From assembly GCA_000335735.1 (NCBI GenBank), contig AMYY01000018.1:1-64000 (forward strand): a stretch of DNA of 64,000 nt, written 5' to 3'. The position numbers were made by a program, and so were the translations under genes. Position 1 is the first letter of the stretch. Each line of letters opens with the position of its first letter. The notes beneath the pieces are model-generated. The model worked only from the letters and a program-made list of their open reading frames with translations. It did no database searches and was not told the origin of the DNA. Positions 28,855 to 37,736 of this stretch are shown one piece after another. This stretch comes from an alpha proteobacterium L41A. Lineage in GTDB: Bacteria > Pseudomonadota > Alphaproteobacteria > Caulobacterales > Caulobacteraceae.

Positions 28855-29541
28855 ATGATCGCTTTCTTGAAGACATCATATCGTCGAGCCAGGAAACTTT
28901 TGAGACAAGCCAAGCCAGCTGATGCCGCCGAGAGTCTCAGGGCTCGCTTCACAGGCGTTTACAGATCCGCTGCTTGGGGATCATCAGAATCTCTTTCGGG
29001 GCCCGGTTCTGAGCGGAATTCGGGCTCGGTTCGCCAAGCCTTGATTGCGCTTTCCCAAATTGTCGAAAAATATGAAGTTCGTTCGGTGGCCGACATTCCG
29101 TGCGGAGATTTTAACTGGATGCCCGAGTTTTTGGAAAAGCATCCTTCAGTAGCCTACGCGGGGTATGACATCGTTGGCGGCCTGGTCTCTCAAAACCGCA
29201 AGTCACATCCGTCCGTTAAATTTTATGTCCTCGATATTACAGAACAGGTTCCACCCCGCGCCGACTTGATCTTCTCAAAGGATTTGGTGAATCACCTTCT
29301 AGACAGGGATGTTTGGAAAGCTCTAGCCAACATGATCCGTTCTGGCGCGACCTATTTGATGATCACGTCTAACAGCGTGTCCACTCCGAACGAAGATTTG
29401 CCCCGAAATGTTGGCGGCATGTCTCGGCTTCTAAATCTCAGAACTGAACCTTTCAGCTTCCCGACACCTATTTACGAAGATGGCTATCTGGCAGTGTGGC
29501 GCACCGAAGATTTGGTCTTTGTCCTAGATCACAAACTCTGA
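28855..29541 (+). CDS. Class I SAM-dependent methyltransferase of unknown target (228 aa)
   Basis: The SAM-binding strand and loop are VADIPCGDFNWMP, followed by YAGYDIVGGLV, KFYVLDITEQ, ADLIFSKDLVNHLL and YLMITSNS, the order expected of a class I methyltransferase. ATG at 28855 is chosen over an upstream TTG because a GGACGGA lies before it. Codon use differs from its neighbours, with many A/T-ending codons (AAA, TCT, TTT, ATT), which suggests acquisition from another source. It follows the phosphomannomutase after 41 bases, so a role in polysaccharide methylation is likely but not shown. Confidence 0.75.
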   Translation: MIAFLKTSYRRARKLLRQAKPADAAESLRARFTGVYRSAAWGSSESLSGPGSERNSGSVRQALIALSQIVEKYEVRSVADIPCGDFNWMPEFLEKHPSVAYAGYDIVGGLVSQNRKSHPSVKFYVLDITEQVPPRADLIFSKDLVNHLLDRDVWKALANMIRSGATYLMITSNSVSTPNEDLPRNVGGMSRLLNLRTEPFSFPTPIYEDGYLAVWRTEDLVFVLDHKL

Positions 29542-29597
29542 TCTGAACCAATCGCGTCCGTGACCGCTTCCCTCTCGTCTGAGGCCAGGAGGGAAGA

Positions 29598-29858
29598 TTG
29601 CCGCGCTATTTTTTCCACACCCAGAATGGCGATTGCGTCCGCGACGAGCAGGGCGAGGAACTGAAGAACATCGACGCGGCGCGCGAAGAGGCCGTCGCCG
29701 TCCTTGGTGAGATCCTGCGGTACAGGGGCGCGTCCTTCTGGACGACCGGCGCCTTCAGCGTCATCGTCACGGATGCGGAGGGTCAGACCGTAGTCAGCGT
29801 GACGGCGGCCGCGTCTGACCAGGCGCCTGAAGGTTGGACGCTGGCGGGAGAGGTTTGA
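29598..29858 (+). CDS. DUF6894-type small protein (86 aa)
   Basis: MPRYFFHTQNGDCVRDEQGE followed by ELKNIDAAREEAV is the standard opening of the DUF6894 family, small alphaproteobacterial proteins of unknown function. The start is TTG at 29598 with a strong AGGAGG five bases upstream. Its stop overlaps the start of the Crp/Fnr regulator (TGATG at 29856-29860), so the two are co-expressed. Confidence 0.85.
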   Translation: MPRYFFHTQNGDCVRDEQGEELKNIDAAREEAVAVLGEILRYRGASFWTTGAFSVIVTDAEGQTVVSVTAAASDQAPEGWTLAGEV

Positions 29859-30601
29859 TGCAGAAGGCCGGCAGCCCCGCCAAGATCACCACATTGGTCG
29901 ACAAGCTGTCGCTGAGAGACCGTCTCGACGAAAAGGAAATCGCCGCCTTACGAGATGTGCTCGATGCCCCAAAGACAGCGCCCGCCGGGTCCGACATCGT
30001 TCGCGAGCACACCCGGCCAATGCATAGCACGCTTCTGATCTCGGGCTTTTCCGCGCGATATTCGACGTTGGAAGACGGGTCTCGGCAGATCACCGAGATC
30101 AATGTGTCGGGCGACTTCATCGACCTGCACAGCCTGTTGATGAAACAGATGGATCATGGCGTCGTCGCGCTGACCGACTGCGTGATCGCAGAGGCGCCGC
30201 ACAGCGGGCTGATCGACATCACCGAGCGCCACCCGCATCTGGGCCGACTTCTCTGGCTGGACACCATCATCGACGCTGCCATTCATCGGCAGTGGCTGGT
30301 CGCCATGGGCCGACGGAGCGGGCTTGGCCATCTGGCGCATCTGGTGTGCGAGCTTTATCTGCGTCTCCAGGCGGTTGGCCAGACGGGCGACCTGACCTTT
30401 GATCTGCCGTTGACGCAGACGACGCTGGGTGACGCGCTCGGCCTTTCGACTGTCCATGTCAGCCGTCTGATTTCCGAGCTCCGCAGCGAGGGCGTCGTCG
30501 CCTGGGCGGGCGGGCGGATCGATATTCTGGACTGGCGTCGCCTGGCTGAAATCGCCGAGTTCGATCCGACCTATCTTCGTCTGCAATCAGAGCCCGTCTG
30601 A
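29858..30601 (+). CDS. Crp/Fnr-family transcriptional regulator (247 aa)
   Basis: An N-terminal cyclic-nucleotide-binding-like beta barrel (HSTLLISGFSARYSTLEDGS then RQITEINVSGDFIDLHSLL) is joined by a long helix to a C-terminal winged helix with LTQTTLGDALGLSTVHVSRL and ISELRSEGVV. No cysteine cluster for an iron-sulfur site is seen near the N-terminus, so it is not an FNR oxygen sensor. ATG at 29858 overlaps the DUF6894 stop and follows GGGAGAGG. Related alphaproteobacterial proteins are stress regulators; the signal here is unknown. Confidence 0.88.
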   Translation: MQKAGSPAKITTLVDKLSLRDRLDEKEIAALRDVLDAPKTAPAGSDIVREHTRPMHSTLLISGFSARYSTLEDGSRQITEINVSGDFIDLHSLLMKQMDHGVVALTDCVIAEAPHSGLIDITERHPHLGRLLWLDTIIDAAIHRQWLVAMGRRSGLGHLAHLVCELYLRLQAVGQTGDLTFDLPLTQTTLGDALGLSTVHVSRLISELRSEGVVAWAGGRIDILDWRRLAEIAEFDPTYLRLQSEPV

Positions 30602-30653
30602 TGGCTTAACGCATGTTATCGCGAAAAACGGCGATCGGCCCTCTAGACGAGGC

Positions 30654-31322
30654 ATGTCAACGTCGAACCTCGCACAAACATTGTTGTCCGGCCTTGCACT
30701 CCAAGGCCTGGACACAGGCGACGCGTTCTTCGCCGAGGCCGGCGTACGGACCGCACCTAACGACAATGGCGACCCCATCGTCACCTTTGTGCTTTCCGGC
30801 GTCGTGGCTCGGATCGGGTTCGACGGCTTCCTTTCGAGAGGGCTCGCCTCCAGCGACGACGTGATCAACTTCGATGCCGTGGTGGGCGGCGGCGAGACCG
30901 AATCCGCGCTTTGGTTGACCCCGGGACGGTTCCTGACCGTTTCGGCGACAAAACTCGCGCAAACACTCCCTCACGACAGCTTGGTCGAGGCGTCGTTGAC
31001 AGACCTTAGGCGTCGCAACCGCGCGCTTCAAACCGAACTTTCTCGCCAAGCGGCCCTGAAGGTCAGTCAACGGCTCGCGGCCCTTCTGCTCGATGTCCAT
31101 GACCGAGAAGGGGGCGACGTCCTCGCCCTGCGTCAAACCGAGCTTTCGAAGCTGATGGCCGTAAGGCGCGCCAGCATATCGACCGCCTGCACGGAGCTGT
31201 GCGCAGCCGGGGCGGTACGGCTCCGGCGCGGCGCGATCCAAATCATCGCCCCGGACACGCTACGCCGGCTGGCAGGCGAGCCTCACTCGACCGTGACGGA
31301 CTTGGCCAGGTTGCGGGGCTGA
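30654..31322 (+). CDS. Divergent Crp/Fnr-like regulator (222 aa)
   Basis: The C-terminal part looks like a winged helix (VSQRLAALLLDVHDREG, LRQTELSKLMAVRRASISTA, LCAAGAVRLRRGAIQII), matching the Crp-type DNA-binding domain. The N-terminal 110 residues have the length of a cNMP barrel (PIVTFVLSGVVARIGFDG, WLTPGRFLTVSATKLAQTL) but few recognisable ligand contacts. It starts 52 bases after the first Crp/Fnr gene in the same direction. Its last 40 bases overlap the 3' end of glmS on the other strand. Confidence 0.72.
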   Translation: MSTSNLAQTLLSGLALQGLDTGDAFFAEAGVRTAPNDNGDPIVTFVLSGVVARIGFDGFLSRGLASSDDVINFDAVVGGGETESALWLTPGRFLTVSATKLAQTLPHDSLVEASLTDLRRRNRALQTELSRQAALKVSQRLAALLLDVHDREGGDVLALRQTELSKLMAVRRASISTACTELCAAGAVRLRRGAIQIIAPDTLRRLAGEPHSTVTDLARLRG

Positions 31323-33097
31323 TCGACGTCGGTGCCCTTCTGGACGGCGGTGTAATAGGCCAGCAGTTGCACCGGCACGGCATAAACCAGAGGCGCGATC
31401 AGCGGGTGGCAGTCGGGGGCGTGGATGCGGCGAATGCCGGCGCCGTGCGGATCGGGGGCCTTTTCCGGCGCGATCATGATGACCGGGCCGCCACGCGCCG
31501 CAACCTCCTGCAGGTTGGACGCGGTCTTTTCGAACACATCGTCGAGGGGAGCTAGGGCGATGGTCGGGGTCTCCTCGTCGATCAGGGCGATGGGGCCGTG
31601 TTTCAACTCTCCGGCGGCATAGCCCTCGGCGTGGATATAGCTGATCTCCTTGAGTTTCAGCGCGCCTTCCATGGCCAGCGGGAACATGGCGCCCCGGCCC
31701 AGGAAAAGGACATCGTCGGCCTTTGACAGATCGTGGGTCACGGCGCGGATGCTGTCGCCCATCGTCAGGGCCTCGGCGATCAGGCGCGGGCTTTCGAACA
31801 GAGCTTTGACCAGTTCGGCCTCGGTCGCAGCATCGATCCGGCCGCGCGCCACGCCAGCCGCCACGGCCAGGGCCAGCAGGGCCGCGACCTGGGCGGTGAA
31901 GGCCTTGGTAGAGGCGACGCCGATCTCGGGCCCGGCATGGGTGGGCCACAGGACGGCGGCTTCGCGCGCCATCGAGGAAGAGTGAACATTGACGACGGCG
32001 GCGGTCTGCAACCCTTGCGCCTTGCACCAGGTCAGGCTGGCCAGGGTGTCGGCCGTCTCGCCCGACTGGCTGACGGCGACCGCCAGCGTCTTGGGCGACA
32101 CGGCAGGCGAGCGATAGCGGAACTCGGACGCGATCTCGACATCGCAGGGCAGGCCGGCCAGTTTCTCGAACGCATAACGGCCGATCTGGCCGGCGTAGAA
32201 GGCGGTGCCGCAGGCGACGATCTGGATGCGGTCGATGGCGGCGAAATCGACAGGATTGGTCTTGGCCTTGCCCGTCACCAGGTCGAGATATTCCGACAGG
32301 GTGTGCTGGACGCTGTCGGGCTGTTCATGGATTTCCTTCTCCATGAAGTGGCGATATTCGCCCTTCTCGACCATGGCCGATGAGGCCGAGACCTGGACGA
32401 TGGCGCGTTCGACCGGCTTGCCCGCGACGTCGAACATCTGGGCGCAGGCCTTGGTCACGGCGACGTAATCGCCCTCTTCCAGATAGGAAATCTTCTGCGT
32501 GAACGGACCGACCGCGAGCGCATCCGAGCCCAGATACATCTCGTCCTCGCCCCAGCCGACCACCAGGGGGCTGCCACGCCGGGCGCCCAGGATCAGGTCG
32601 CCCGTCCCGTCGATTAGCACCGCAAGCGCATAGGCGCCGGTCAGGCGGTCGAGAGTGGTCTTGAACGCCTCCAGCGGCGCCCGGCCCGTGTTCAGTTCGG
32701 CATCCAGCAGGTGGGCGATGACCTCGGTATCGGTCTGGCTTTCGAAAACATGGCCCTCGGCGGCGAGTTCGGCCTTCAGCTCGGCGAAGTTCTCGATGAT
32801 GCCGTTGTGGACCAGGGTGACGCGCCCAGCCTTGTGCGGGTGGGCGTTGGCTGTCGTCGGCGCGCCGTGGGTGGCCCAGCGCGTATGGCCGATGCCGACC
32901 ATCGCCGTCATCGGATCCTCGGCCAAGACGGCTTCCAGATTGCGTATCTTGCCCTTGGCGCGGCGGCGCTCGACCGAGCCGTCCACGACTGCGGCGACGC
33001 CGGCGGAATCATAGCCGCGGTACTCCAGTCGTTTCAGGCTGTCGATCAGCCGGGGAACGACAGGACCATTGCCGGTGACGCCGATGATGCCGCACAT
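31283..33097 (-). CDS. glmS: Glutamine-fructose-6-phosphate aminotransferase GlmS (604 aa)
   Basis: Makes glucosamine-6-phosphate, the entry to UDP-GlcNAc, peptidoglycan and LPS. MCGIIGVTGNGPVVPRLIDS begins with the catalytic N-terminal cysteine of the glutaminase domain (about 1-220; GHTRWATHGAPTTANAHPH). Two SIS sugar-isomerase domains follow (CGTAFYAGQIGRYAFEKLAG, SQSGETADTLASL; FLGRGAMFPLAMEGALKLKE, EGYAAGELKHGPIALID). It ends in the conserved DQPRNLAKSVTVE. It is divergent from glmM across 161 bases. Confidence 0.97.
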   Translation of the reverse strand: MCGIIGVTGNGPVVPRLIDSLKRLEYRGYDSAGVAAVVDGSVERRRAKGKIRNLEAVLAEDPMTAMVGIGHTRWATHGAPTTANAHPHKAGRVTLVHNGIIENFAELKAELAAEGHVFESQTDTEVIAHLLDAELNTGRAPLEAFKTTLDRLTGAYALAVLIDGTGDLILGARRGSPLVVGWGEDEMYLGSDALAVGPFTQKISYLEEGDYVAVTKACAQMFDVAGKPVERAIVQVSASSAMVEKGEYRHFMEKEIHEQPDSVQHTLSEYLDLVTGKAKTNPVDFAAIDRIQIVACGTAFYAGQIGRYAFEKLAGLPCDVEIASEFRYRSPAVSPKTLAVAVSQSGETADTLASLTWCKAQGLQTAAVVNVHSSSMAREAAVLWPTHAGPEIGVASTKAFTAQVAALLALAVAAGVARGRIDAATEAELVKALFESPRLIAEALTMGDSIRAVTHDLSKADDVLFLGRGAMFPLAMEGALKLKEISYIHAEGYAAGELKHGPIALIDEETPTIALAPLDDVFEKTASNLQEVAARGGPVIMIAPEKAPDPHGAGIRRIHAPDCHPLIAPLVYAVPVQLLAYYTAVQKGTDVDQPRNLAKSVTVE

Positions 33098-33258
33098 GAG
33101 CGAAGGCTCCGAGAAGTCAGTAAAAGGGCGCCGCTTTGCACTGGCGGCGATCCGGGGCTAAGCCACACATCAAGCCCCACCGGCCGTCTATGCAATCTTA
33201 AGACAGGCCGCATCAAAAAAGGGGTTTCGGATCGTTACCCGAAACAAAGGACCGCACC

Positions 33259-34605
33259 TTGGGCGACAGAAAATACTTCGGCACCGACGGCATTCGCGGG
33301 CGCGCCAATACCTATCCGATGACGGCCGAGGTCGCGTTGCGCGTCGGTCTGGCCGCCGGGAAACTGTTCCGCACCGACGACGATCGCCGCCATCTGGTGG
33401 TGATCGGCAAGGACACCCGCCTGTCCGGCTATACGATCGAGCCCGCCCTGGTCGCCGGGTTTGCTTCGGTGGGCATGGACGTTCGCACCTTCGGGCCCGT
33501 GCCGACGCCCGGAGTGGCCATGCTGACCCGCTCGATGCGCGCCGATCTGGGCGTCATGATCTCGGCCTCGCACAACGACTATGCCGATAACGGAATCAAG
33601 CTGTTCGGGCCGGACGGCTACAAGCTGTCGGACGAGATCGAACTGAAAATCGAGGCCATGATGGACGAAGGCCTGGATAAGGACTTGGCGCCGTCGAATA
33701 AGCTGGGCCGGGTCAAACGCATCGACGACGCCCAGGCCCGCTATATCGAGATCGCCAAACAGGCCTTCCCCAAACGGTTGACGCTGCAAGGGCTGCGCAT
33801 CGCCGTCGATTGCGCCAACGGCGCCGGCTACAAGGTCGCGCCGACCACTCTTTTCGAACTGGGCGCCGAGGTCTTCCCCGTGGGCGTGACCCCGAACGGA
33901 ACCAACATCAACGCCGAGTGCGGCTCGACCTATCCGGCGACCCTGGCCGATGCGGTCAAACGCTATCGCGCCGATATTGGCATCGCCCTGGACGGCGACG
34001 CCGACCGGCTGATCATCTGCGACGAGATGGGTCGGGTCGTGGACGGCGATCAGATCATGGCCCTGGTCGGGCTGGACTGGGCCAGGCGCGGCCTCCTGAC
34101 CGGCGGCGGCGTGGTGGCCACCGTCATGTCCAACCTGGGGCTGGAGCGCAAACTGAAGTCCGAAGGCCTGACGCTGGAGCGGACCAAGGTCGGCGACCGC
34201 TATGTCATGGAACGGATGCGCGAAGGCGGCTTCAACATCGGCGGCGAGCAGTCGGGCCACATCATCCTGCACGACCACGCCACCACCGGCGACGGCCTGA
34301 TGGCGGCGCTGCAGGTGCTGGCCGTCCTGGTCGAATCCGGCAAGCCGATGAGCGAACTGGCGCGCCAGTTCGATCCCGTTCCGCAAAAGCTGGAAAACGT
34401 CCGTTTCACCGCCGATAAGCCGCTGGAGACCGACACGGTCAAGGCCGCCATCGCCGAGGCCGAATCGGCCCTGATCGGTCAGGGACGGCTGCTGGTGCGA
34501 CCGTCGGGCACGGAAAAACTGATCCGCGTCATGGCCGAGGGCGACGACGAGGCGCTGGTCAAGCGGGTGGTGGCCGATGTGGCGGGCGCGGTGCGCTCAG
34601 CCTGA
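33259..34605 (+). CDS. glmM: Phosphoglucosamine mutase GlmM (448 aa)
   Basis: Converts glucosamine-6-phosphate from GlmS into glucosamine-1-phosphate. [19 protein letters not shown] is the GlmM N-terminus, [18 protein letters not shown] carries the phosphoserine at 104, LDGDADRLI (Asp 245, 247, 249) binds metal, [19 protein letters not shown] binds sugar and [15 protein letters not shown] binds phosphate. The start codon is TTG at 33259 preceded by AAAGGA. In many alphaproteobacteria glmM follows ftsH and folP; here it is paired head-to-head with glmS. Confidence 0.97.
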   Translation: MGDRKYFGTDGIRGRANTYPMTAEVALRVGLAAGKLFRTDDDRRHLVVIGKDTRLSGYTIEPALVAGFASVGMDVRTFGPVPTPGVAMLTRSMRADLGVMISASHNDYADNGIKLFGPDGYKLSDEIELKIEAMMDEGLDKDLAPSNKLGRVKRIDDAQARYIEIAKQAFPKRLTLQGLRIAVDCANGAGYKVAPTTLFELGAEVFPVGVTPNGTNINAECGSTYPATLADAVKRYRADIGIALDGDADRLIICDEMGRVVDGDQIMALVGLDWARRGLLTGGGVVATVMSNLGLERKLKSEGLTLERTKVGDRYVMERMREGGFNIGGEQSGHIILHDHATTGDGLMAALQVLAVLVESGKPMSELARQFDPVPQKLENVRFTADKPLETDTVKAAIAEAESALIGQGRLLVRPSGTEKLIRVMAEGDDEALVKRVVADVAGAVRSA

Positions 34606-34611
34606 CCGTCG

Positions 34612-35097
34612 CTAGTTCCGGCACTCCGCCGGCGGATCACCGTCACCCTGCCATAGCTTACAAGACCGCTCGATCTCACCCTGGATGAGGGCGCAGGGGT
34701 TTGAGGCATTGCAGGGAGGGCGGGTCGCGGGGCTGACACGGATGCAGCGTTCAACCAGTCGCGCGGCGGCTGCGGAACCGATGGCGTCGCGACAGTTTTG
34801 CACCTCGCCGGCCTTCATGTCCCAAGCTTCCGGTATTGTGGTCCGCGATTGCTCTGCATCAGGCGCTGACGCAGCCTCAGCTGGCGGCTGTGCAGGCGCT
34901 GGCTGTGGCTCAGTCTTTTCTGAAACAGGTTCTTGAGCTTGCGTCGGTGGCTCAGCGTCCGCCTGCAGCGGCACCGCGTCGATCACATCAGCGTTCGCCA
35001 TTGGATCGTCGGACGCCGACTTCTGGTTCGGGCCGGCCGGCTGGCAGGCCGCCAGAAAGGCGCAGGCGGCGAGCGAAAGCCATTTAGGTCGACGCAT
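34612..35097 (-). CDS. Small lipoprotein with proline-rich linker and cysteine-rich C-terminus (161 aa)
   Basis: MRRPKWLSLAACAFLAACQP is a lipoprotein signal with lipobox LAAC. A low-complexity P/A/E/Q linker (about 25-85) leads to a compact C-terminal region with six cysteines (e.g. VQNCRDAIG, RCIRVSP, PCNASNPCALIQGEIERSC, PAECRN) that may form disulfides in the periplasm. Two ATGs are possible; the second at 35097 is preferred because GGAG lies eight bases before it. It converges on glmM with six bases between stops and is followed upstream by a hairpin after rph. Function unknown. Confidence 0.72.
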   Translation of the reverse strand: MRRPKWLSLAACAFLAACQPAGPNQKSASDDPMANADVIDAVPLQADAEPPTQAQEPVSEKTEPQPAPAQPPAEAASAPDAEQSRTTIPEAWDMKAGEVQNCRDAIGSAAAARLVERCIRVSPATRPPCNASNPCALIQGEIERSCKLWQGDGDPPAECRN

Positions 35098-35121
35098 GGG
35101 CATATCTCCGGTCAGTATCGA

Positions 35122-35139
35122 CCGGGCGACGATGCCCGG
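35122..35139 (-). terminator. GC hairpin after rph
   Basis: CCGGGC (35122-35127) and GCCCGG (35134-35139) form a perfect 6-base stem with a 6-base loop, 24 bases beyond the rph stop on the minus strand and just before the lipoprotein gene. There is no U-run, so termination would be partial or Rho-assisted. Confidence 0.35.
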
Positions 35140-35162
35140 CCGCGCCCCGTGGTGAAACCCCC

Positions 35163-35888
35163 TTATCGCTTCATCGCCGCCAGGGCCGCCTTCTGCAGGG
35201 CGAACAGTTCGGTGCAGCCGATCTCGGCCAGTGAGAAGAGCCGGTCGAACTCGGCACGTGAGAAGCCGCGCTTCTCACCGGTGGCCTGGACCTCGACGAT
35301 CTGGCCCGAGCCGGTCAGGACGAAGTTCGAATCCGCCTCGGCCTCGGAGTCCTCTTCGTAATCGAGGTCCAGCACTGGCACGCCGTCGCAGACGCCGCAC
35401 GACACCGCCGCCACCTGGTCCGTGATCGGATCGGCCTTCAGCACGCCCTCGTCGCGCAGATAGTTCAGGGCCAGACTCATGGCGACCCAGGCGCCGGTGA
35501 TCGACGCCGTGCGGGTGCCGCCGTCGGCCTGGATGACGTCGCAGTCGATCAGCACCTGACGTTCGCCGAGCGCCTTCAGGTCCACCACGGCGCGCAGGGA
35601 GCGGCCGATCAACCGCTGGATTTCCTGGGTGCGGCCCGACTGTTTGCCGGCGGCGGCTTCACGACGGCCGCGCGTGTGGGTGGCGCGCGGCAGCATGCCG
35701 TATTCGGCCGTCACCCAACCCTGACCCGAGTTGCGCATCCAGCCCGGCACCTTGTCCTCGATCGAGGCGGTCACCAACACCTTGGTGTTGCCGAAGCTGA
35801 TCAGGCACGAGCCCTCTGCATAGCGGTTGACGCCGGTCTCGATGGTGACGGGACGCAGTTGATCGTCGGTGCGTTGCGAATGGCGCAT
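35163..35888 (-). CDS. rph: Ribonuclease PH (241 aa)
   Basis: A phosphorolytic 3'-5' exoribonuclease that trims tRNA 3' ends. [20 protein letters not shown] opens the protein, followed by [76 protein letters not shown] and [20 protein letters not shown], all hallmark segments. Length is typical. It is divergent from hrcA with a 60-base gap, the usual alphaproteobacterial arrangement. Confidence 0.97.
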   Translation of the reverse strand: MRHSQRTDDQLRPVTIETGVNRYAEGSCLISFGNTKVLVTASIEDKVPGWMRNSGQGWVTAEYGMLPRATHTRGRREAAAGKQSGRTQEIQRLIGRSLRAVVDLKALGERQVLIDCDVIQADGGTRTASITGAWVAMSLALNYLRDEGVLKADPITDQVAAVSCGVCDGVPVLDLDYEEDSEAEADSNFVLTGSGQIVEVQATGEKRGFSRAEFDRLFSLAEIGCTELFALQKAALAAMKR

Positions 35889-35948
35889 GGGAGGGATCCT
35901 TGGAAGTCTGACCTTGGAAGCTGTGGCGGCGGTGCTTATCCTGAAACC

Positions 35949-37061
35949 GTGAGCCTGTATGCCCCGAAAAACCCGCCGTTCGACGCCGGCCCATCCCCGA
36001 ATCTGGCCCTCGCGGGTCTGGCGGGGCTGGATGCTCGGGCGCGCGACATCTTCCGTCGCATCGTGGAAAGCTATCTGGAGACGGGCGAGCCGGTCGGGTC
36101 GCGGACCCTGTCGCTGGGCGGCATCGCCCTATCGCCTGCCTCGATCCGCAACACCATGCAGGATCTGACCCTCGCGGGCCTGCTGGCGGCGCCCCACACC
36201 TCGGCCGGGCGCATCCCGACCCATGCGGGCCTGCGCCTGTTCGTCGACGGCCTGCTGGAGGTCGGCGACCTGACCAAGGAAGAGCGTCGCGAGATCGACG
36301 GGCGGCTCGCCGGGCGCGGCCGGAACTTTGAGTCCGCCTTGGACGAGGCCTCGAACCTGCTGTCCGGCCTGGCCGGCGGCGCGGGCGTCGTATCGAGCCC
36401 GGTCCGTGATTCCGGCGTCAAACATGTCGAGTTCGTCGCCTTGGGCGGAGATCAGGCGCTGGCCGTCATCGTCGCTGACGACGCCACGGTCGAGAACCGC
36501 ATCATGACCCTGTCGGCCGGCGTCACGCCCTCGACCCTGGTCGAGGCCTCCAACTTCCTGAACGCCCGCCTGCGCGGCCGCCCCTTCGCCGACGCCCGGC
36601 GCGAGATGACGCAAGAGCTGGAAATCGCACGGCGTGAACTGGACCAGACCGCCGCTCGCCTGGTCGAGGACGGATTCGCCGCCTGGTCCGGGGGCGCCGA
36701 CCGGGAGCGCGCCCTGATCGTCCGCGGCCGCGCCAACCTGCTTCAGGACCGGGAAGGCCTGGCCGATCTGGAGCGGGTCCGCGTCCTTTTCGATGATCTG
36801 GAGCAGAAGGAACAGTTGATCAGCCTGCTGGACGGCGTCGATGCGGCCCAAGGCGTGCGTATTTTCATCGGCGCCGAGACACGGTTGTTTTCACTTTCGG
36901 GTTCCGCCGTGATCGCGGCGCCCTATATGAGCGGCCGACAGCGGGTTCTGGGCGCCATCGGTGTTATAGGCCCCGCAAGACTGAACTACGCCCGTGTCAT
37001 TCCGTTGGTGGACTATACCGCCCGGGTGCTGGGCCGGATGCTGGACGGGAACGACAAGTGA
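35949..37061 (+). CDS. hrcA: Heat-inducible transcription repressor HrcA (370 aa)
   Basis: Represses groESL/dnaK-type heat-shock genes by binding CIRCE operators. The N-terminal winged helix is [20 protein letters not shown] then [20 protein letters not shown] and [20 protein letters not shown], all family signatures. The C-terminal GAF-like region includes [20 protein letters not shown] and [20 protein letters not shown]. No ATG lies near the conserved start, so GTG at 35949 is taken. It overlaps grpE (GTGA at 37058-37061). No CIRCE sequence is seen in the 60-base upstream gap. Confidence 0.95.
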   Translation: MSLYAPKNPPFDAGPSPNLALAGLAGLDARARDIFRRIVESYLETGEPVGSRTLSLGGIALSPASIRNTMQDLTLAGLLAAPHTSAGRIPTHAGLRLFVDGLLEVGDLTKEERREIDGRLAGRGRNFESALDEASNLLSGLAGGAGVVSSPVRDSGVKHVEFVALGGDQALAVIVADDATVENRIMTLSAGVTPSTLVEASNFLNARLRGRPFADARREMTQELEIARRELDQTAARLVEDGFAAWSGGADRERALIVRGRANLLQDREGLADLERVRVLFDDLEQKEQLISLLDGVDAAQGVRIFIGAETRLFSLSGSAVIAAPYMSGRQRVLGAIGVIGPARLNYARVIPLVDYTARVLGRMLDGNDK

Positions 37062-37693
37062 GCGACAAGCCCCTTAACGACGAAGTAAACGCCGTGGACG
37101 CCGACATGGCCGAAACCAACGCCGAACACGGCCTGGACGCCCATCCGTCAGACGATCTGGCGCCGCTGGACGCCGTGATCGCCGAGCGTGACGAATGGAA
37201 GGACCGCGCCCTGCGCGTCGCCGCCGAGATGGAGAATCTGAAGCGCCGTTCGGAGACGCAGCAGAACGACGCCCGCGCCTTCGCCATTCAGCGCTTCGCC
37301 AAGGACCTGCTGGGCGTCGCCGACAATCTGGAACGCGCCCTGATGGCTGCGCCCAAGGAAGCCGAGGGCGCGACCGCCGGTCTGGTGACCGGGCTGGAGC
37401 TGACGCAGAAGGCTTTGCTGCAGGCCTTCGATGCCAACGGCCTGAAGCGCGTCGCGCCGGAGGCGGGCGAGGCCTTCAACCCGCATCTGCACCAGGCGAT
37501 GATGGAACAGCCGTCCGAGACCGTGCCCGGCGGATCGGTGATCCAGACTATGCAGTCCGGTTTTGAACTGTTCGGCCGCACCGTCCGCCCCGCCATGGTG
37601 GTCGTCGCCGCCAAGGGATCCGGGGCGCAAGCGCCGAACCCCTATAGCGCCGCCCCCGCCGCCGAAAATCATACTTTCGACGGCAAGGCTTGA
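37058..37693 (+). CDS. grpE: Nucleotide exchange factor GrpE (211 aa)
   Basis: Exchanges ADP for ATP on DnaK. A long acidic N-terminal helix ([53 protein letters not shown]) is followed by the beta domain ([47 protein letters not shown]), the complete GrpE signature. The start is GTG, overlapping the hrcA stop, and the pair is certainly co-transcribed. A strong hairpin lies 12 bases past its stop. Confidence 0.96.
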   Translation: MSDKPLNDEVNAVDADMAETNAEHGLDAHPSDDLAPLDAVIAERDEWKDRALRVAAEMENLKRRSETQQNDARAFAIQRFAKDLLGVADNLERALMAAPKEAEGATAGLVTGLELTQKALLQAFDANGLKRVAPEAGEAFNPHLHQAMMEQPSETVPGGSVIQTMQSGFELFGRTVRPAMVVVAAKGSGAQAPNPYSAAPAAENHTFDGKA

Positions 37694-37704
37694 TCCGCAG
37701 TCGT

Positions 37705-37736
37705 CTGGCGGCGTCGGTCAGAACCGACGCCGCCAG
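37705..37736. terminator. Perfect 14-base hairpin at the grpE / protease convergence
   Basis: CTGGCGGCGTCGGT (37705-37718) and ACCGACGCCGCCAG (37723-37736) are exact inverted complements around CAGA. It lies just after grpE and overlaps the last codons and stop of the convergent serine-protease gene, so it could end transcription from both sides. No T-run follows. Confidence 0.65.

Noticed and set aside
33098-33258. Possible glmS ribozyme or riboswitch in the glmS leader
   Set aside because: The glmS ribozyme is known from Gram-positive bacteria, and no matching structure is apparent here.
35889-35948. Search for a CIRCE operator upstream of hrcA
   Set aside because: No TTAGCACTC/GAGTGCTAA pair or close variant is seen in the gap.
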